Assembly (NCBI GenBank): GCA_046760705.1
Contig: JBHIER010000065.1
Coordinates: 1-11,167 of the forward strand
Direction of reading: 5' to 3'
Source of the DNA: JBHIER01 sp046760705 [NCBI: bacterium]
Lineage (GTDB): Bacteria; JBHIER01; G020348925
DNA: 11,167 nucleotides
Shown: one piece after another, positions 1-6,378 of the stretch
How the letters are laid out: each line of letters starts with the position of its first letter
How positions within the stretch are numbered: the first letter of the stretch is position 1
Notes under the pieces: generated by a model
The model's input: the letters and a program-made list of their open reading frames with translations, nothing else
Told to the model about the DNA's origin: nothing
The model's database searches: none
Program-made: the position numbers and the translations under genes

Positions 1-561
1 GAGCAGCGCCGTTATCGGTGTGGCAGAGGCAGGTTTGATGATGATGGTGTTGCCGGAGGCGATGGAGGGAGCAACCTTGTGGGCCACCAGATTGAGGGGG
101 AAATTGAAGGGACAGATTCCGGCCATAGGCCCGACAGGGAACCGACGGGTGAGGCCGAGCCGATCTGCGGATGCCGGGAGGAGGTCCAAGGCAATGACCT
201 CCCCTTCGATCCGCTTGGCCTCCTCCGCGGCGATAGTAAATGTGTTGACCGCACGCTCCACCTCGACCCTCGAGTCGGTGATGGTCTTGCCCGCCTCCAG
301 AGCGATGGTCCGCTCCAGTTCCTCCTGCCTGTCTCGGATCCGGCCCGCCACCTTATGCAGGATTTCGGCCCGTCGGTGGGTTGGCAACCTCTTCGTCACC
401 TCAAAGGCTCTCACCGCTTTGACAATCGCCTCGTCGATCTCCCTCTCTGCTCCTCGATGGACAACACCCACCACCTCATCGTTGTACGGGTTTCGCACTT
501 CCATTCTCTTCGCCGACTCCCGCCACTGCTCTCCGATGAGGAGTTTGTATTCTGTATCCAT
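1..561 (-). CDS. NAD(P)-dependent aldehyde dehydrogenase, N-terminal part (cut by window edge)
   Basis: The reading frame starts at ATG 561 and runs open for 187 codons to the left edge, so the C-terminal part with the catalytic Cys is outside the window. ALDH enzymes oxidise an aldehyde to the acid with NAD(P)+ in the cytoplasm. Visible here are the N-terminal segment GEQWRESAKRMEVRNPY, the helical region around residues 40-120 (REIDEAIVKAV, LEAGKTI), and the Rossmann-fold signature PFNFPLN at 151-157, whose Asn153 matches the oxyanion-hole Asn of the family. These are followed by APSIASGNTIIIKPAS (164-179), with the cofactor-binding Lys176. A strong Shine-Dalgarno (GGGAGGGGAG) precedes the ATG. 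The gene begins 64 nt after the trxB stop on the same strand and is probably cotranscribed with it. The substrate cannot be told; the style fits the lactaldehyde/non-phosphorylating glyceraldehyde-3-phosphate dehydrogenase branch, but that is a guess. Family certain, subfamily not. Confidence 0.9.
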   Translation of the reverse strand, partial: MDTEYKLLIGEQWRESAKRMEVRNPYNDEVVGVVHRGAEREIDEAIVKAVRAFEVTKRLPTHRRAEILHKVAGRIRDRQEELERTIALEAGKTITDSRVEVERAVNTFTIAAEEAKRIEGEVIALDLLPASADRLGLTRRFPVGPMAGICPFNFPLNLVAHKVAPSIASGNTIIIKPASATPITALL

Positions 562-625
562 TCTCCCCTCCCTTTTCGACAGTCCTTTATGGTCCTCAGG
601 GGAACGGGTCTTTTTCGGACAGACA

Positions 626-1564
626 CTATTCCCCGGGGTAGGCCCGCCCTTCTAATCCGGCGATAAATTTCTCCGCCTCGATGGCGGCCACAGCCCCTGT
701 CCCGGCCGAGGTGACGGCCTGCTTGTAAACAGGATCCACAACATCACCGGCGGCGAAGACGCCTTCTACGCTGGTCCACTGCCGTCTGTCGGTGATAATA
801 AATCCCTGATCGCCCATTTCCAGTTGATCCTCGAACAACTGCGAATTGGGGATGTGGCCGACGTAGACAAAGACGCCGTCGGTTTTCAAGATTGACTCTT
901 TTTCGGTCTTCACGTTTTTCAGCCTCACCCCGGTCACACCGGAGTCGTCCCCCAATATCTCGGTAACCACAGTATCCCAGACATAATCGATCTTCTTATT
1001 CTTCTTCGCCCTCTCCTGCAGAATAGGATCGGCCCGGAGGCGATCGCGGCGGTGGATGATGGTCACCCTCGAGGCGAACTTTGTCAGGAACAGGCCCTCG
1101 TCAACGGCGCTGTCGCCTCCGCCGACCACGACCACCGATTTGTCCTGACAGAAAAACCCATCGCAGGTGGCACAGTAGGAGACACCCCTGCCTGTGTATT
1201 CTTTTTCACCAGGGACATCCAACCTTCTGGGTGAAGCACCGGTGGCGATGATGATGGTTTTGGTCCTGAAGTTTTTCTCGCGGGTGCGCACTGAAAAAGG
1301 GTGTTTGGAGAGATCGACCTGGGTAACGGCGTCGTATTCAATTTTAGTGCCGAACCGCTTGGCCTGTTTCTCCATGAGCTCATAGAGTTCAAATCCGCCG
1401 ACGCCGTCTGGAAACCCTGGGAAGTTCTCCATGTTGTTGGTCAATGTGATCTGTCCACCGTGTTGGTCGCCAGCGATGAGGATCGGTTCAAGGGCGGCGC
1501 GGGAGGCATAAATGGCGGCCGTGAGCCCGGCCGGCCCCGACCCTATGATGATGAGGTTCTCCAT
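626..1564 (-). CDS. trxB: Thioredoxin reductase (NADPH), TrxB
   Basis: The gene encodes 312 aa, close to the usual 310-325 of low-molecular-weight bacterial TrxB. The enzyme passes electrons from NADPH through FAD and a redox-active disulfide to thioredoxin in the cytoplasm. The FAD-binding motif GSGPAG is at residues 8-13, and ATG at 107-109 lies in the typical IIIATGA segment. The redox pair CATC is at 131-134 (YCATCDG). The NADPH-binding motif GGGDSA is at 148-153 with HRRDRLRA at 171-178, the arginine-rich pattern of NADPH preference. The second FAD contact GVFAAGDV is at 268-275. All key residues are present. The Shine-Dalgarno GGGGAGGAG (complement of 1575-1583) lies 10 nt upstream of the ATG. 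The gene is first in a probable two-gene unit with the downstream aldehyde dehydrogenase. I see no convincing -35 box upstream; a TATAGT at 1709-1714 (minus strand) is a weak -10 candidate. Confidence 0.97.
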   Translation of the reverse strand: MENLIIIGSGPAGLTAAIYASRAALEPILIAGDQHGGQITLTNNMENFPGFPDGVGGFELYELMEKQAKRFGTKIEYDAVTQVDLSKHPFSVRTREKNFRTKTIIIATGASPRRLDVPGEKEYTGRGVSYCATCDGFFCQDKSVVVVGGGDSAVDEGLFLTKFASRVTIIHRRDRLRADPILQERAKKNKKIDYVWDTVVTEILGDDSGVTGVRLKNVKTEKESILKTDGVFVYVGHIPNSQLFEDQLEMGDQGFIITDRRQWTSVEGVFAAGDVVDPVYKQAVTSAGTGAVAAIEAEKFIAGLEGRAYPGE

Positions 1565-1622
1565 GACTCTGTTTCTCCTCCCCTATTGAGACTTACTGTG
1601 CACAGAAAGTGTTTTGAGATGT

Positions 1623-1655
1623 AGGTCGGATTCTGACGAGGGAAACATCCGACTT
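1623..1655. repeat. Inverted repeat in the trxB leader region
   Basis: GTCGGAT (1625-1631) pairs perfectly with ATCCGAC (1647-1653), extended outward by a G-T and an A-T pair to about 9 bp with a 15-nt loop. No T-run follows on either strand, so it does not look like a simple intrinsic terminator. It lies 59 to 91 nt upstream of trxB and, if transcribed, would form a hairpin in its leader. Role unknown. Confidence 0.4.
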
Positions 1656-1726
1656 GTGAAAAAACGAGAGATGAAAAGGGATGCGAAGGGATCAGAAGGC
1701 ATGAGAAAACTATAGAGGGCTTCCGC

Positions 1727-1789
1727 AATCCGAAATCCGCATGCCAAATTCCGAAATGGGAAGGGCCTCAGGCCCGTAAAAGTGGGCCT
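1727..1789. repeat. Degenerate short repeat plus GGGCCT/AGGCCC hairpins
   Basis: AATCCGAAAT (1727-1736) recurs as AATTCCGAAAT (1747-1757), 21 nt later, in the style of the dispersed spacer repeats seen in many uncultured-bacterium genomes. It is followed by GGGCCT (1763-1768), AGGCCC (1770-1775) and GGGCCT (1784-1789). The middle copy can pair with either flank, the right pairing having an 8-nt loop. It may slow or end transcription from the protease side, but the T-run of a classical terminator is missing. Confidence 0.4.
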
Positions 1790-1949
1790 ACAAGGTGAGA
1801 GACGTTCATTGAGGGATGTGGGGAAAAGGGTCGCTTTTGCCCAAGGAGCAACAGTCCTGAGAGGTCGGGACACCATATTACCAGAGATATCGGAATTGGA
1901 AATTGGTGAATGAAGTGAGTCAACGTGTTCCATCAGATTTCCGTAAGTG

Positions 1950-4403
1950 TTACCCTTCTTTTTTCTTTGCCTCTTCCTCACCGAACTTTTTGATTCCCAG
2001 GGCCAATTGTTCGAGTTGCATGTTGACCAAGTAGTTGACTGTGCCCTCTTTATAAGTGCCGTCCTTTCTCCGTTTGCCCGCTTCAACTCCTGTCAGAACC
2101 TCGATCCCTTCGTCAATCGTCTTTACTGGATAGATGTGAAATTTTCCCTTCTTCACCGCCTCAATCACATCTTTTCTGAGCATGAGGTCGTTGAGGTTGA
2201 GCTGAGGGATTATGACTCCCTGTGTGCCGGTCAGCCCTTTGGCCTTGCAGACATCGAAGAAGCCTTCGATCTTCTGGTTGACGCCACCGATGGGCTGAAT
2301 CTCGCCCTTCTGGTTGACCGAGCCGGTGACGGCGATCTCCTGCCGGATGGGCAGTCCGGAAAGGTTTGACAGGAGGGCGTAGACCTCTGTGGAGGAGGCG
2401 CTGTCGCCGTCCACGCCGCTGTAAGACTGTTCGAAACAGATGCTGGCGCTCATGGTCAGGGGTTTGTCCTGAGCGTATTTGCCGCGCAGATAGCCGCTGA
2501 GAATCAGCACACCCTTGTCGTGGGTGCGGCCGCTCAACTTGGCCTCGCGCTCGATGTTGATGATGCCCGATCGGCCCATAGAGGTCTCGGCTGTGATCCG
2601 AGAGGGCTTGCCGAAGGCGTAGTCGCCGAGGTCGTAAATGGAGAGGCCGTTCACCTGCCCCACCTTTGACCCCTTCGTGTCGATCATGATCGTCCCCTCG
2701 TTGATCATCTCCTGAATCTTATCCTCGATCATCTTGACCCGGTAGAACTTCTCCTCCAAGGCCTTATCGACATGTTCCTGGGTAACGTATTTGCTCTTGT
2801 CCTTGGCGGCCCAGTAGCTGGCCTCCCTGATCAGATCGGAAACCTGGGTGAACTTGACCGATATTTTGTTCTGCCGGCCAGCCAAGCGGACGCCATACTC
2901 AACCACCCCGGCTACGCCGGATCTATCGAAGGCCTTGAGATTCTCCTCCTGGCACAATTTGCGAATGAATTGGGCGTACTGCAGAGGTGCTTTCCCTTCC
3001 CTGTTCATGACCGTATCAAAATCGGCCTTCACTTTAAAAATCTTCTGGAAATCTTCGTCTCGAAAGTAGAGGAGCTGATAAATGTGCGGGTCACCGATCA
3101 TGACCACCTTCACCTTCGTCTCAATGGCCTCAGGTTTCAGGGCGGAGGTGGTCAACATGTAGAAGGGATCGAAGCTCTGGACTTCAATAGTCTGGGTCTT
3201 CAGGCATCTTTTCAGACCCTGCCAGACCCCCGGCTCGATGAGCGCATCGAGTCCATTGAGAACTAATGTGCCGCCGTTGGCCCTCAAGAATGAGCCGGCT
3301 TTGATCTTGGTGAAATCGGTCCGCCACTGCCCAAAACGATCCCACACCCGCTCGATGGTGCCGAAGATATTTTTGTAGGTGGGAGAGGTTTCGAAGATGA
3401 TAGGGGCCCCCTTCGTGTCGCAGTTGTCCACCAGAACGTTCACCCGATAATCCAGGAAAGGATCTCCCGGCTGCGAGGAGATGAGGCCGAGAAGATCGGG
3501 TTCCTTCTCCTTCTCTTTTCCCCGGAACAGATCGATGTTTCCTAAGATACTCTTCTGAACTTCGTCCAGGTACCTGTTCACTTTTTCGTTTTCAAACTTC
3601 TCCTTAATCTCCTCAATGTGGTGTCTGATGATGGGGAGTATCGCCTCACGATCCAGATCGATCAACCTCTCCCGAACCTCCTTTTCAATTCTCCTCGTTG
3701 CCTTGAAGACGTCTCCCAGTTCCGATGAAAAGTGATGATATTTCTCTCTGATCCTCTCAAACTCTGCCGCGGAGAATTGGCCGTTGGCCACCAATTGCTC
3801 CAATTGGTCCAGAGCCACTGGCTTTTTGTCGATGAGGGGCATCACCTCGGGCTTGGTGTACGGACCCAACTGGACCTGGACCAGGGCAAAATTCTCCCGG
3901 GTCACTTCTTGCTCAAAGGCCTTCAGAATCTCCTTTTCGCTCTCTCTGTACGATTCGACGATCTCCTCTCTTCTCTGCTGAAACTCATCGCTCTCAAAGG
4001 CGACAGGGATCTGCTTGTTGAGGGTTTCCACAAGCTCATCCATCCCCTTTTTGAACTGGCACCCTTCGCCGGCTTTGAGATAGATGACTCTGGGCATATC
4101 CGGGTTCTTGAAATTCTGCACATAGCAGATATCGTTGGGGGTGACGTCCCTCTTCATCGCCTCCAGCATCATTTTGACCGTCGTGCTTCGACCTGTACCG
4201 GTCAGGCCGGTGACGAAGACGTTATACCCTTCGCTCTCTATGTCCAGCCCCAGCCTGACGGCTCTCAGGGCTCGATCCTGGCCCAAAATTTCGGCGCACG
4301 GCTCGAGCGCATCGGTGGCCTTAAATTTGAATCTTTTCGGATCGCACCGCCATCGCAATTTGTTGACAGGCACTTCCTTGAACCGCTTCACGTTCGGTAT
4401 CAC
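1950..4403 (-). CDS. ATP-dependent Lon-family protease, AAA_32 (YcbZ/LonB-like) type
   Basis: This is a protein of 817 aa with the N-terminal opening KLRWRCDPKRF (15-25) typical of this Lon branch rather than classical LonA. Such proteases unfold and degrade proteins using ATP in the cytoplasm. The Walker A is GLTGTGRS at 66-73, with Arg where most P-loops have Lys, as is usual for this branch. A charged helical insertion spans about 140-300. The Walker B-like region is NGGTLVLNGLDAL (376-388). The C-terminal Lon protease domain (about 570-775) has catalytic Ser668 in GDSAS and Lys711 in GGVNQK, 43 residues apart as in E. coli Lon (Ser679/Lys722), so it should be active. The GTG at 4403 directly follows an in-frame TGA. 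A second GTG four codons downstream (codon 5, at 4391) sits 11 nt behind GGGGGTGAG and may be the true start. A sigma70-like promoter is visible upstream. The last residues (EEEAKKKEG) form a charged tail. Substrates are unknown. Confidence 0.95.
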   Translation of the reverse strand: MIPNVKRFKEVPVNKLRWRCDPKRFKFKATDALEPCAEILGQDRALRAVRLGLDIESEGYNVFVTGLTGTGRSTTVKMMLEAMKRDVTPNDICYVQNFKNPDMPRVIYLKAGEGCQFKKGMDELVETLNKQIPVAFESDEFQQRREEIVESYRESEKEILKAFEQEVTRENFALVQVQLGPYTKPEVMPLIDKKPVALDQLEQLVANGQFSAAEFERIREKYHHFSSELGDVFKATRRIEKEVRERLIDLDREAILPIIRHHIEEIKEKFENEKVNRYLDEVQKSILGNIDLFRGKEKEKEPDLLGLISSQPGDPFLDYRVNVLVDNCDTKGAPIIFETSPTYKNIFGTIERVWDRFGQWRTDFTKIKAGSFLRANGGTLVLNGLDALIEPGVWQGLKRCLKTQTIEVQSFDPFYMLTTSALKPEAIETKVKVVMIGDPHIYQLLYFRDEDFQKIFKVKADFDTVMNREGKAPLQYAQFIRKLCQEENLKAFDRSGVAGVVEYGVRLAGRQNKISVKFTQVSDLIREASYWAAKDKSKYVTQEHVDKALEEKFYRVKMIEDKIQEMINEGTIMIDTKGSKVGQVNGLSIYDLGDYAFGKPSRITAETSMGRSGIINIEREAKLSGRTHDKGVLILSGYLRGKYAQDKPLTMSASICFEQSYSGVDGDSASSTEVYALLSNLSGLPIRQEIAVTGSVNQKGEIQPIGGVNQKIEGFFDVCKAKGLTGTQGVIIPQLNLNDLMLRKDVIEAVKKGKFHIYPVKTIDEGIEVLTGVEAGKRRKDGTYKEGTVNYLVNMQLEQLALGIKKFGEEEAKKKEG

Positions 4404-4479
4404 TCACCCCCGGGTTTGGCATTGACTTCCATCATCCGTAAAGATCCTTTCTGACCCTCTCATTGAGAGACCGCCTCAA

Positions 4480-4493
4480 TTTCTTCGAAGAAA
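4480..4493. promoter_or_regulatory. 14-bp perfect palindrome in the protease leader, candidate operator
   Basis: TTTCTTCGAAGAAA is a perfect uninterrupted palindrome, 77-90 nt upstream of the protease start and about 30 nt downstream of the start point expected from the promoter at 4525-4552. A gapless palindrome suits a dimeric DNA-binding repressor better than an RNA hairpin, because there is no loop. I do not recognise it as CIRCE, Fur, or a LexA box known to me. Regulation of a stress protease by a repressor would make sense but is inference. Confidence 0.4.
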
Positions 4494-4524
4494 CCAGAAC
4501 CATTGAAGTCGCAAATCGGAAGTA

Positions 4525-4552
4525 AATATACACGATGAGCCTCTGAAGTCAA
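4525..4552 (-). promoter_or_regulatory. Sigma70-like promoter for the Lon-family protease
   Basis: Reading the minus strand, the -35 box is TTGACT (4552-4547, five of six matches to TTGACA). A 16-nt spacer follows, then a -10 box TATATT (4530-4525, five of six). The expected start point is near 4518, giving a leader of about 115 nt to the protease start. Called by eye only; sigma factor use in this lineage is unknown. Confidence 0.5.
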
Positions 4553-4585
4553 GGGTTTTTACAGGTCTTTGTGACTGCGGCAGGT

Positions 4586-4723
4586 TGGCTGACTGTGCTG
4601 GAAGCGCTCTGGGCTGAGTGTGCTCTCCGGTTTCTACCCAGCCTTCAGAGCCTCCCGGCTCGATCGCATCGAGGCCTCATGATAAGATTGTAAAATCGCT
4701 GAGATTCTCAACGGTTTTTCTTT
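4586..4723. other. Structured intergenic block, possible small RNA or regulatory region
   Basis: This stretch lies between the two divergent promoters, so neither gene's leader contains it. It holds a near-perfect direct repeat, GGCTGACTGTGCT (4587-4599) and GGCTGAGTGTGCT (4612-4624), 25 nt apart. Next is a long hairpin: GCTCTG-GGCTG (4606-4616) pairs with CAGCC-tt-CAGAGC (4639-4651), 11 bp with a 2-nt bulge. A compact hairpin follows, with CTCGAT and ATCGAG (4659-4673) around a CGC loop and flanking GG/CC. The terminator-like hairpin listed separately closes the block. No reading frame with family resemblance is present. It does not match 6S, SRP, RNase P or tmRNA signatures that I can recall, and no clear promoter precedes it. 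Confidence 0.35.
4692..4723 (+). terminator. Terminator-like hairpin with T-run in the intergenic region
   Basis: AAAATCGCTGAG (4692-4703) and CTCAACGGTTTT (4707-4718) form a stem of about 12 pairs, with one mismatch and one G-T pair, around an ATT loop. Its 3' arm runs into TTTTTCTTT. This is the shape of an intrinsic terminator on the plus strand; the A-tract at 5' also makes it partly bidirectional. No annotated plus-strand gene reads into it, which is why a small RNA upstream deserves consideration. Confidence 0.45.
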
Positions 4724-4750
4724 CTGGTGAAGGGAAAGAATCTACTCACA

Positions 4751-4779
4751 TTGACAAGGTAGGATATGAATGTTATATT
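4751..4779 (+). promoter_or_regulatory. Near-consensus extended -10 sigma70-like promoter for the radical SAM gene
   Basis: The -35 box is a perfect TTGACA (4751-4756), the spacer is 17 nt, and the -10 box is TATATT (4774-4779, five of six). It is preceded by TG plus one base (4771-4773), the extended -10 element. Transcription should start near 4786, giving a leader of about 75 nt. That leader can fold: GTTCA (4792-4796) with TGAAC (4836-4840), enclosing ACTTC/GAAGT (4810-4814 with 4819-4823). A short Shine-Dalgarno AAGGA sits at 4853-4857. It is the best promoter match in the window. Confidence 0.65.
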
Positions 4780-4861
4780 TAGCCTCAAGATGTTCACCGA
4801 CTCTTCGGGACTTCATCGGAAGTGAGTGAATGGAGTGAACTGACTTGGATCTAAGGACGAC

Positions 4862-5674
4862 ATGATCTTCAGAGAGTGCGCCTGCAGATCGATCCTCTCC
4901 CCTTCTAAAATACCGGGTGTGGAATACGCCATCAATCCCTATGTCGGTTGTGGGCACGGGTGCCTGTACTGTTATGCGGTCTTCATGAAGCGATTCACCG
5001 GTCACTCCGAGCCCTGGGGTCAGTTCGTGGACGTCAAGGTGAACGGCCCGCAGCAGTTGCAGAGAGAGCTGCGGCGGGCCAGACCGGGCCAGATACTTCT
5101 GAGCAGTGTCACCGATCCCTATCAGCCGGCCGAGAAGAGGTACGGGGTGACCCGAGCCTGCCTGGAGGTGCTGGAACAGGATCGGCTCTCCACAACCATC
5201 CTGACCAAATCGGCCCTCGTTACCAGAGACCTCGATCTGCTCAAAGATATGAAGACCGTCGATGTGGGGTTCACCGTAACCACTCTCGATGAGGAGGTGA
5301 AAACCATCTTTGAGCCGCGAAGTTCCCCTGTCAGGGAACGGTTCAGGGCAATTCGACTCCTGTCCGATGCCGGTATCAAAACCTGGATCTTCTTCGGGCC
5401 GGTGCTCCCCTATTTTTCGGACCGAGAGGAGACATTGGACCGGCTCTTTGCAAAGGCCGAGGAGAGCGGCGCCGACCACGTCCTCATAGACCGGATGAAT
5501 CTCTATCCCGAGGTGTGGAAGCGAATCCAAGCCCTCCTGATGGTCGGGTATCCGGACATCCTGGCCTATTACAGCCGGGTGAAAAACGAGAAGAAGAGAT
5601 ACTCCGAATTCCTGAGGCAGCGAGTGAGAAAAGTTGCCCGACGACATCATATCCAATGTCGCACGGTTTTCTGA
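4862..5674 (+). CDS. Radical SAM protein of the SPL (spore photoproduct lyase-like, SplB/COG1533) family
   Basis: The 270-aa protein carries the radical SAM cluster motif with Cys30, Cys34 and Cys37 (CGHGCLYCYA), spaced CX3CX2C. The three cysteines should ligate a [4Fe-4S] cluster that reductively cleaves S-adenosylmethionine to a 5'-deoxyadenosyl radical. Further family hallmarks are NPYVGCGHGC at 25-34, SSVTDPYQPAE at 81-91, TKSALVTRDLDLL at 115-127, and EPRSSPVRERFRAIRLLSDAG at 151-171, all typical of COG1533 proteins. Family members include spore photoproduct lyase, a DNA-repair enzyme, and many uncharacterised relatives such as the Rv2578c group. The exact substrate cannot be inferred. 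The protein lacks the extra N-terminal part of true spore photoproduct lyases, and nothing here suggests sporulation. It starts at ATG 4862 behind AAGGA, downstream of a strong promoter. The next gene, 159 nt away on the same strand, may be cotranscribed. Confidence 0.9.
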   Translation: MIFRECACRSILSPSKIPGVEYAINPYVGCGHGCLYCYAVFMKRFTGHSEPWGQFVDVKVNGPQQLQRELRRARPGQILLSSVTDPYQPAEKRYGVTRACLEVLEQDRLSTTILTKSALVTRDLDLLKDMKTVDVGFTVTTLDEEVKTIFEPRSSPVRERFRAIRLLSDAGIKTWIFFGPVLPYFSDREETLDRLFAKAEESGADHVLIDRMNLYPEVWKRIQALLMVGYPDILAYYSRVKNEKKRYSEFLRQRVRKVARRHHIQCRTVF

Positions 5675-5833
5675 ATGTGGATTGTCTGCCACAGACACGG
5701 ATACCAAGAAAAATATTGGGGCCATTTCGCAGGTCCCCCAGATTCAGACCCTAACGCAAACCAGTACTCCACCAATCCAACTGTCGAACACTTCAATTTG
5801 TCCTCAGTCTCTCAGGTGGTGAAGTAGAAGGGT

Positions 5834-6124
5834 ATGAACGCTTTCTATTCTCAACCCATAGAGGTTAAAGTTGAGGGTAGGGTTGAAAGACCTGTCTCTT
5901 TTTGCTGGCATGGGAGAGAGTACAAAATCCGAGAGGTGTGGGCCCAGTGGCACGACGCCGGCTTCGGCCCTCTCCCGCCCGGCAGCGGTAAGTGGTGGCA
6001 GCGCCGCCACCGAAACTACTTCCGCGTGGTGACTGAGACCGATGAGATCTTTGAGATCTACCTGGACAGAGGTGGCAAGCGCAAGGAGTGGTTCCTTTAT
6101 CGCAAACTCGAGACGGGAGAGTAG
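5834..6124 (+). CDS. Small DUF6504-like protein
   Basis: This gene encodes a cytoplasmic 96-aa protein without signal peptide or membrane segment. Its pattern is a short N-terminal strand (IEVKVEGR), then RPVSFCWHGREYKIREVWAQWHD (about 19-41), a Trp/Arg-rich stretch (KWWQRRHRNYFRVV, about 53-66), and a closing FEIYLDRGGKRKEWFLYR (72-89). The order F-x-W-x-GR-x-Y-x-V/I-x-x-V-x-x-x-W ... YFRV ... FEIY-D ... W-x-LYR is the one I recall for DUF6504. In actinobacteria these small proteins often sit beside imuB-like translesion polymerase genes; no polymerase gene is in this window. The start is fixed by an in-frame TAG three codons upstream and AGAAGG just before the ATG. The function is unknown; the neighbouring SplB-like radical SAM gene is compatible with a nucleic-acid-related role. 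The family call was made by eye without a profile search. Confidence 0.75.
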   Translation: MNAFYSQPIEVKVEGRVERPVSFCWHGREYKIREVWAQWHDAGFGPLPPGSGKWWQRRHRNYFRVVTETDEIFEIYLDRGGKRKEWFLYRKLETGE

Positions 6125-6180
6125 AGGAAAAAGACTCTTGGCTCAGTGGCTCTCTCTTTATGAACGCATTTTGGGATAAA

Positions 6181-6189
6181 TGTTACAAT
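6181..6189 (+). promoter_or_regulatory. Candidate extended -10 promoter for the secreted-protein gene cluster
   Basis: TGTTACAAT contains an extended -10 (TG plus one base) and TACAAT, five of six to TATAAT. No good -35 box lies at the usual distance (ATGAAC at 6160-6165 has three matches), as can be tolerated with an extended -10. It lies about 190 nt upstream of the DUF3160 gene, so the leader would include the REP-like element at 6215-6309. Confidence 0.35.
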
Positions 6190-6214
6190 ATGTGTGTGAC
6201 TATTCAGCTATGCA

Positions 6215-6309
6215 CTCTCATTCCCGCTGAAGCAGAGGGGAATGGAGGGATCTCCGCATTCAATAGGGAGATTCCGGTATCCTCCTGTGGTCGGAACCGG
6301 AATGACAGG
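6215..6309. repeat. REP-like double-hairpin element
   Basis: Two hairpins lie side by side. The first pairs CATTCCC (6219-6225) with GGGAATG (6238-6244), with an inner CTG/CAG and an outer CTC/GAG extension around one bulged T. The second pairs ATTCCGG (6271-6277) with CCGGAAT (6297-6303). The outer ends also match each other: TCATTCC (6218-6224) against GGAATGA (6299-6305). The overall design, ending in TCATTCC and GGAATGA, resembles the dispersed repeats of type TCATTCCCGC...GGGAATGA found in many bacterial genomes. It probably is a degenerate copy of such a family; copy number cannot be seen from one window. Confidence 0.5.
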
Positions 6310-6362
6310 TGTAATGAGGTTATCCAAAGAGGTAAGCTGAATAGTTACGAATTATAAACGTC

Positions 6363-6370
6363 AAGGAGGT
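6363..6370 (+). promoter_or_regulatory. Strong Shine-Dalgarno that fixes the GTG start of the DUF3160 gene
   Basis: AAGGAGGT is a full-length anti-16S complement, 8 nt upstream of GTG 6379. It supports a GTG start directly before the signal peptide rather than any later ATG, and predicts efficient translation. Confidence 0.8.
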
Positions 6371-6378
6371 GTTCCAAC

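Larger units (their letters stand above)
1565..1949. other. Gene-free stretch between the protease and trxB, with short repeats and hairpins
   Basis: I find no supportable gene in these 385 nt. An open frame that spans part of it on the minus strand overlaps the protease 3' end out of frame, has low-complexity composition and shows no family resemblance. The stretch holds the 5' leader of trxB, two inverted repeats (1623-1655 and 1763-1789) and a short degenerate repeat (TCCGAAAT at 1729 and 1750). The protease message (minus strand) should end here, but no hairpin followed by a T-run is visible in that direction. Confidence 0.6.

Noticed and set aside
20-666. Two long plus-strand open frames (211 and 195 codons) over the left edge
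   Set aside because: Both are antisense to the aldehyde dehydrogenase and run into trxB; their translations are low-complexity, Ser/Arg/Pro-rich, without family features.
1583-2086. 167-codon minus-strand frame across the protease 3' end and the spacer
   Set aside because: It overlaps the protease out of frame, has irregular composition and a tail of spacer repeats; no support as a gene.
3732-4454. 240-codon plus-strand frame antisense to the start of the Lon-family protease
   Set aside because: It mirrors the protease codons and has no domain or ribosome-binding site.
4555-4723. 6S or SRP RNA as the identity of the structured intergenic block
   Set aside because: The SRP-type GGAAGCAGC-loop signature and the 6S central-bubble pattern are not present, and no clear promoter precedes the block.
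5683-5697. TGTCTG-CCA-CAGACA hairpin just after the radical SAM stop
   Set aside because: The stem is only 6 bp and no T-run follows, so I do not call it a terminator; the next gene may be cotranscribed.
4742-5725. 327-codon open frame on the minus strand covering the radical SAM gene
   Set aside because: It is fully antisense to a gene with an intact radical SAM motif, a promoter and a ribosome-binding site. Its translation has no recognisable domain and looks like a shadow.
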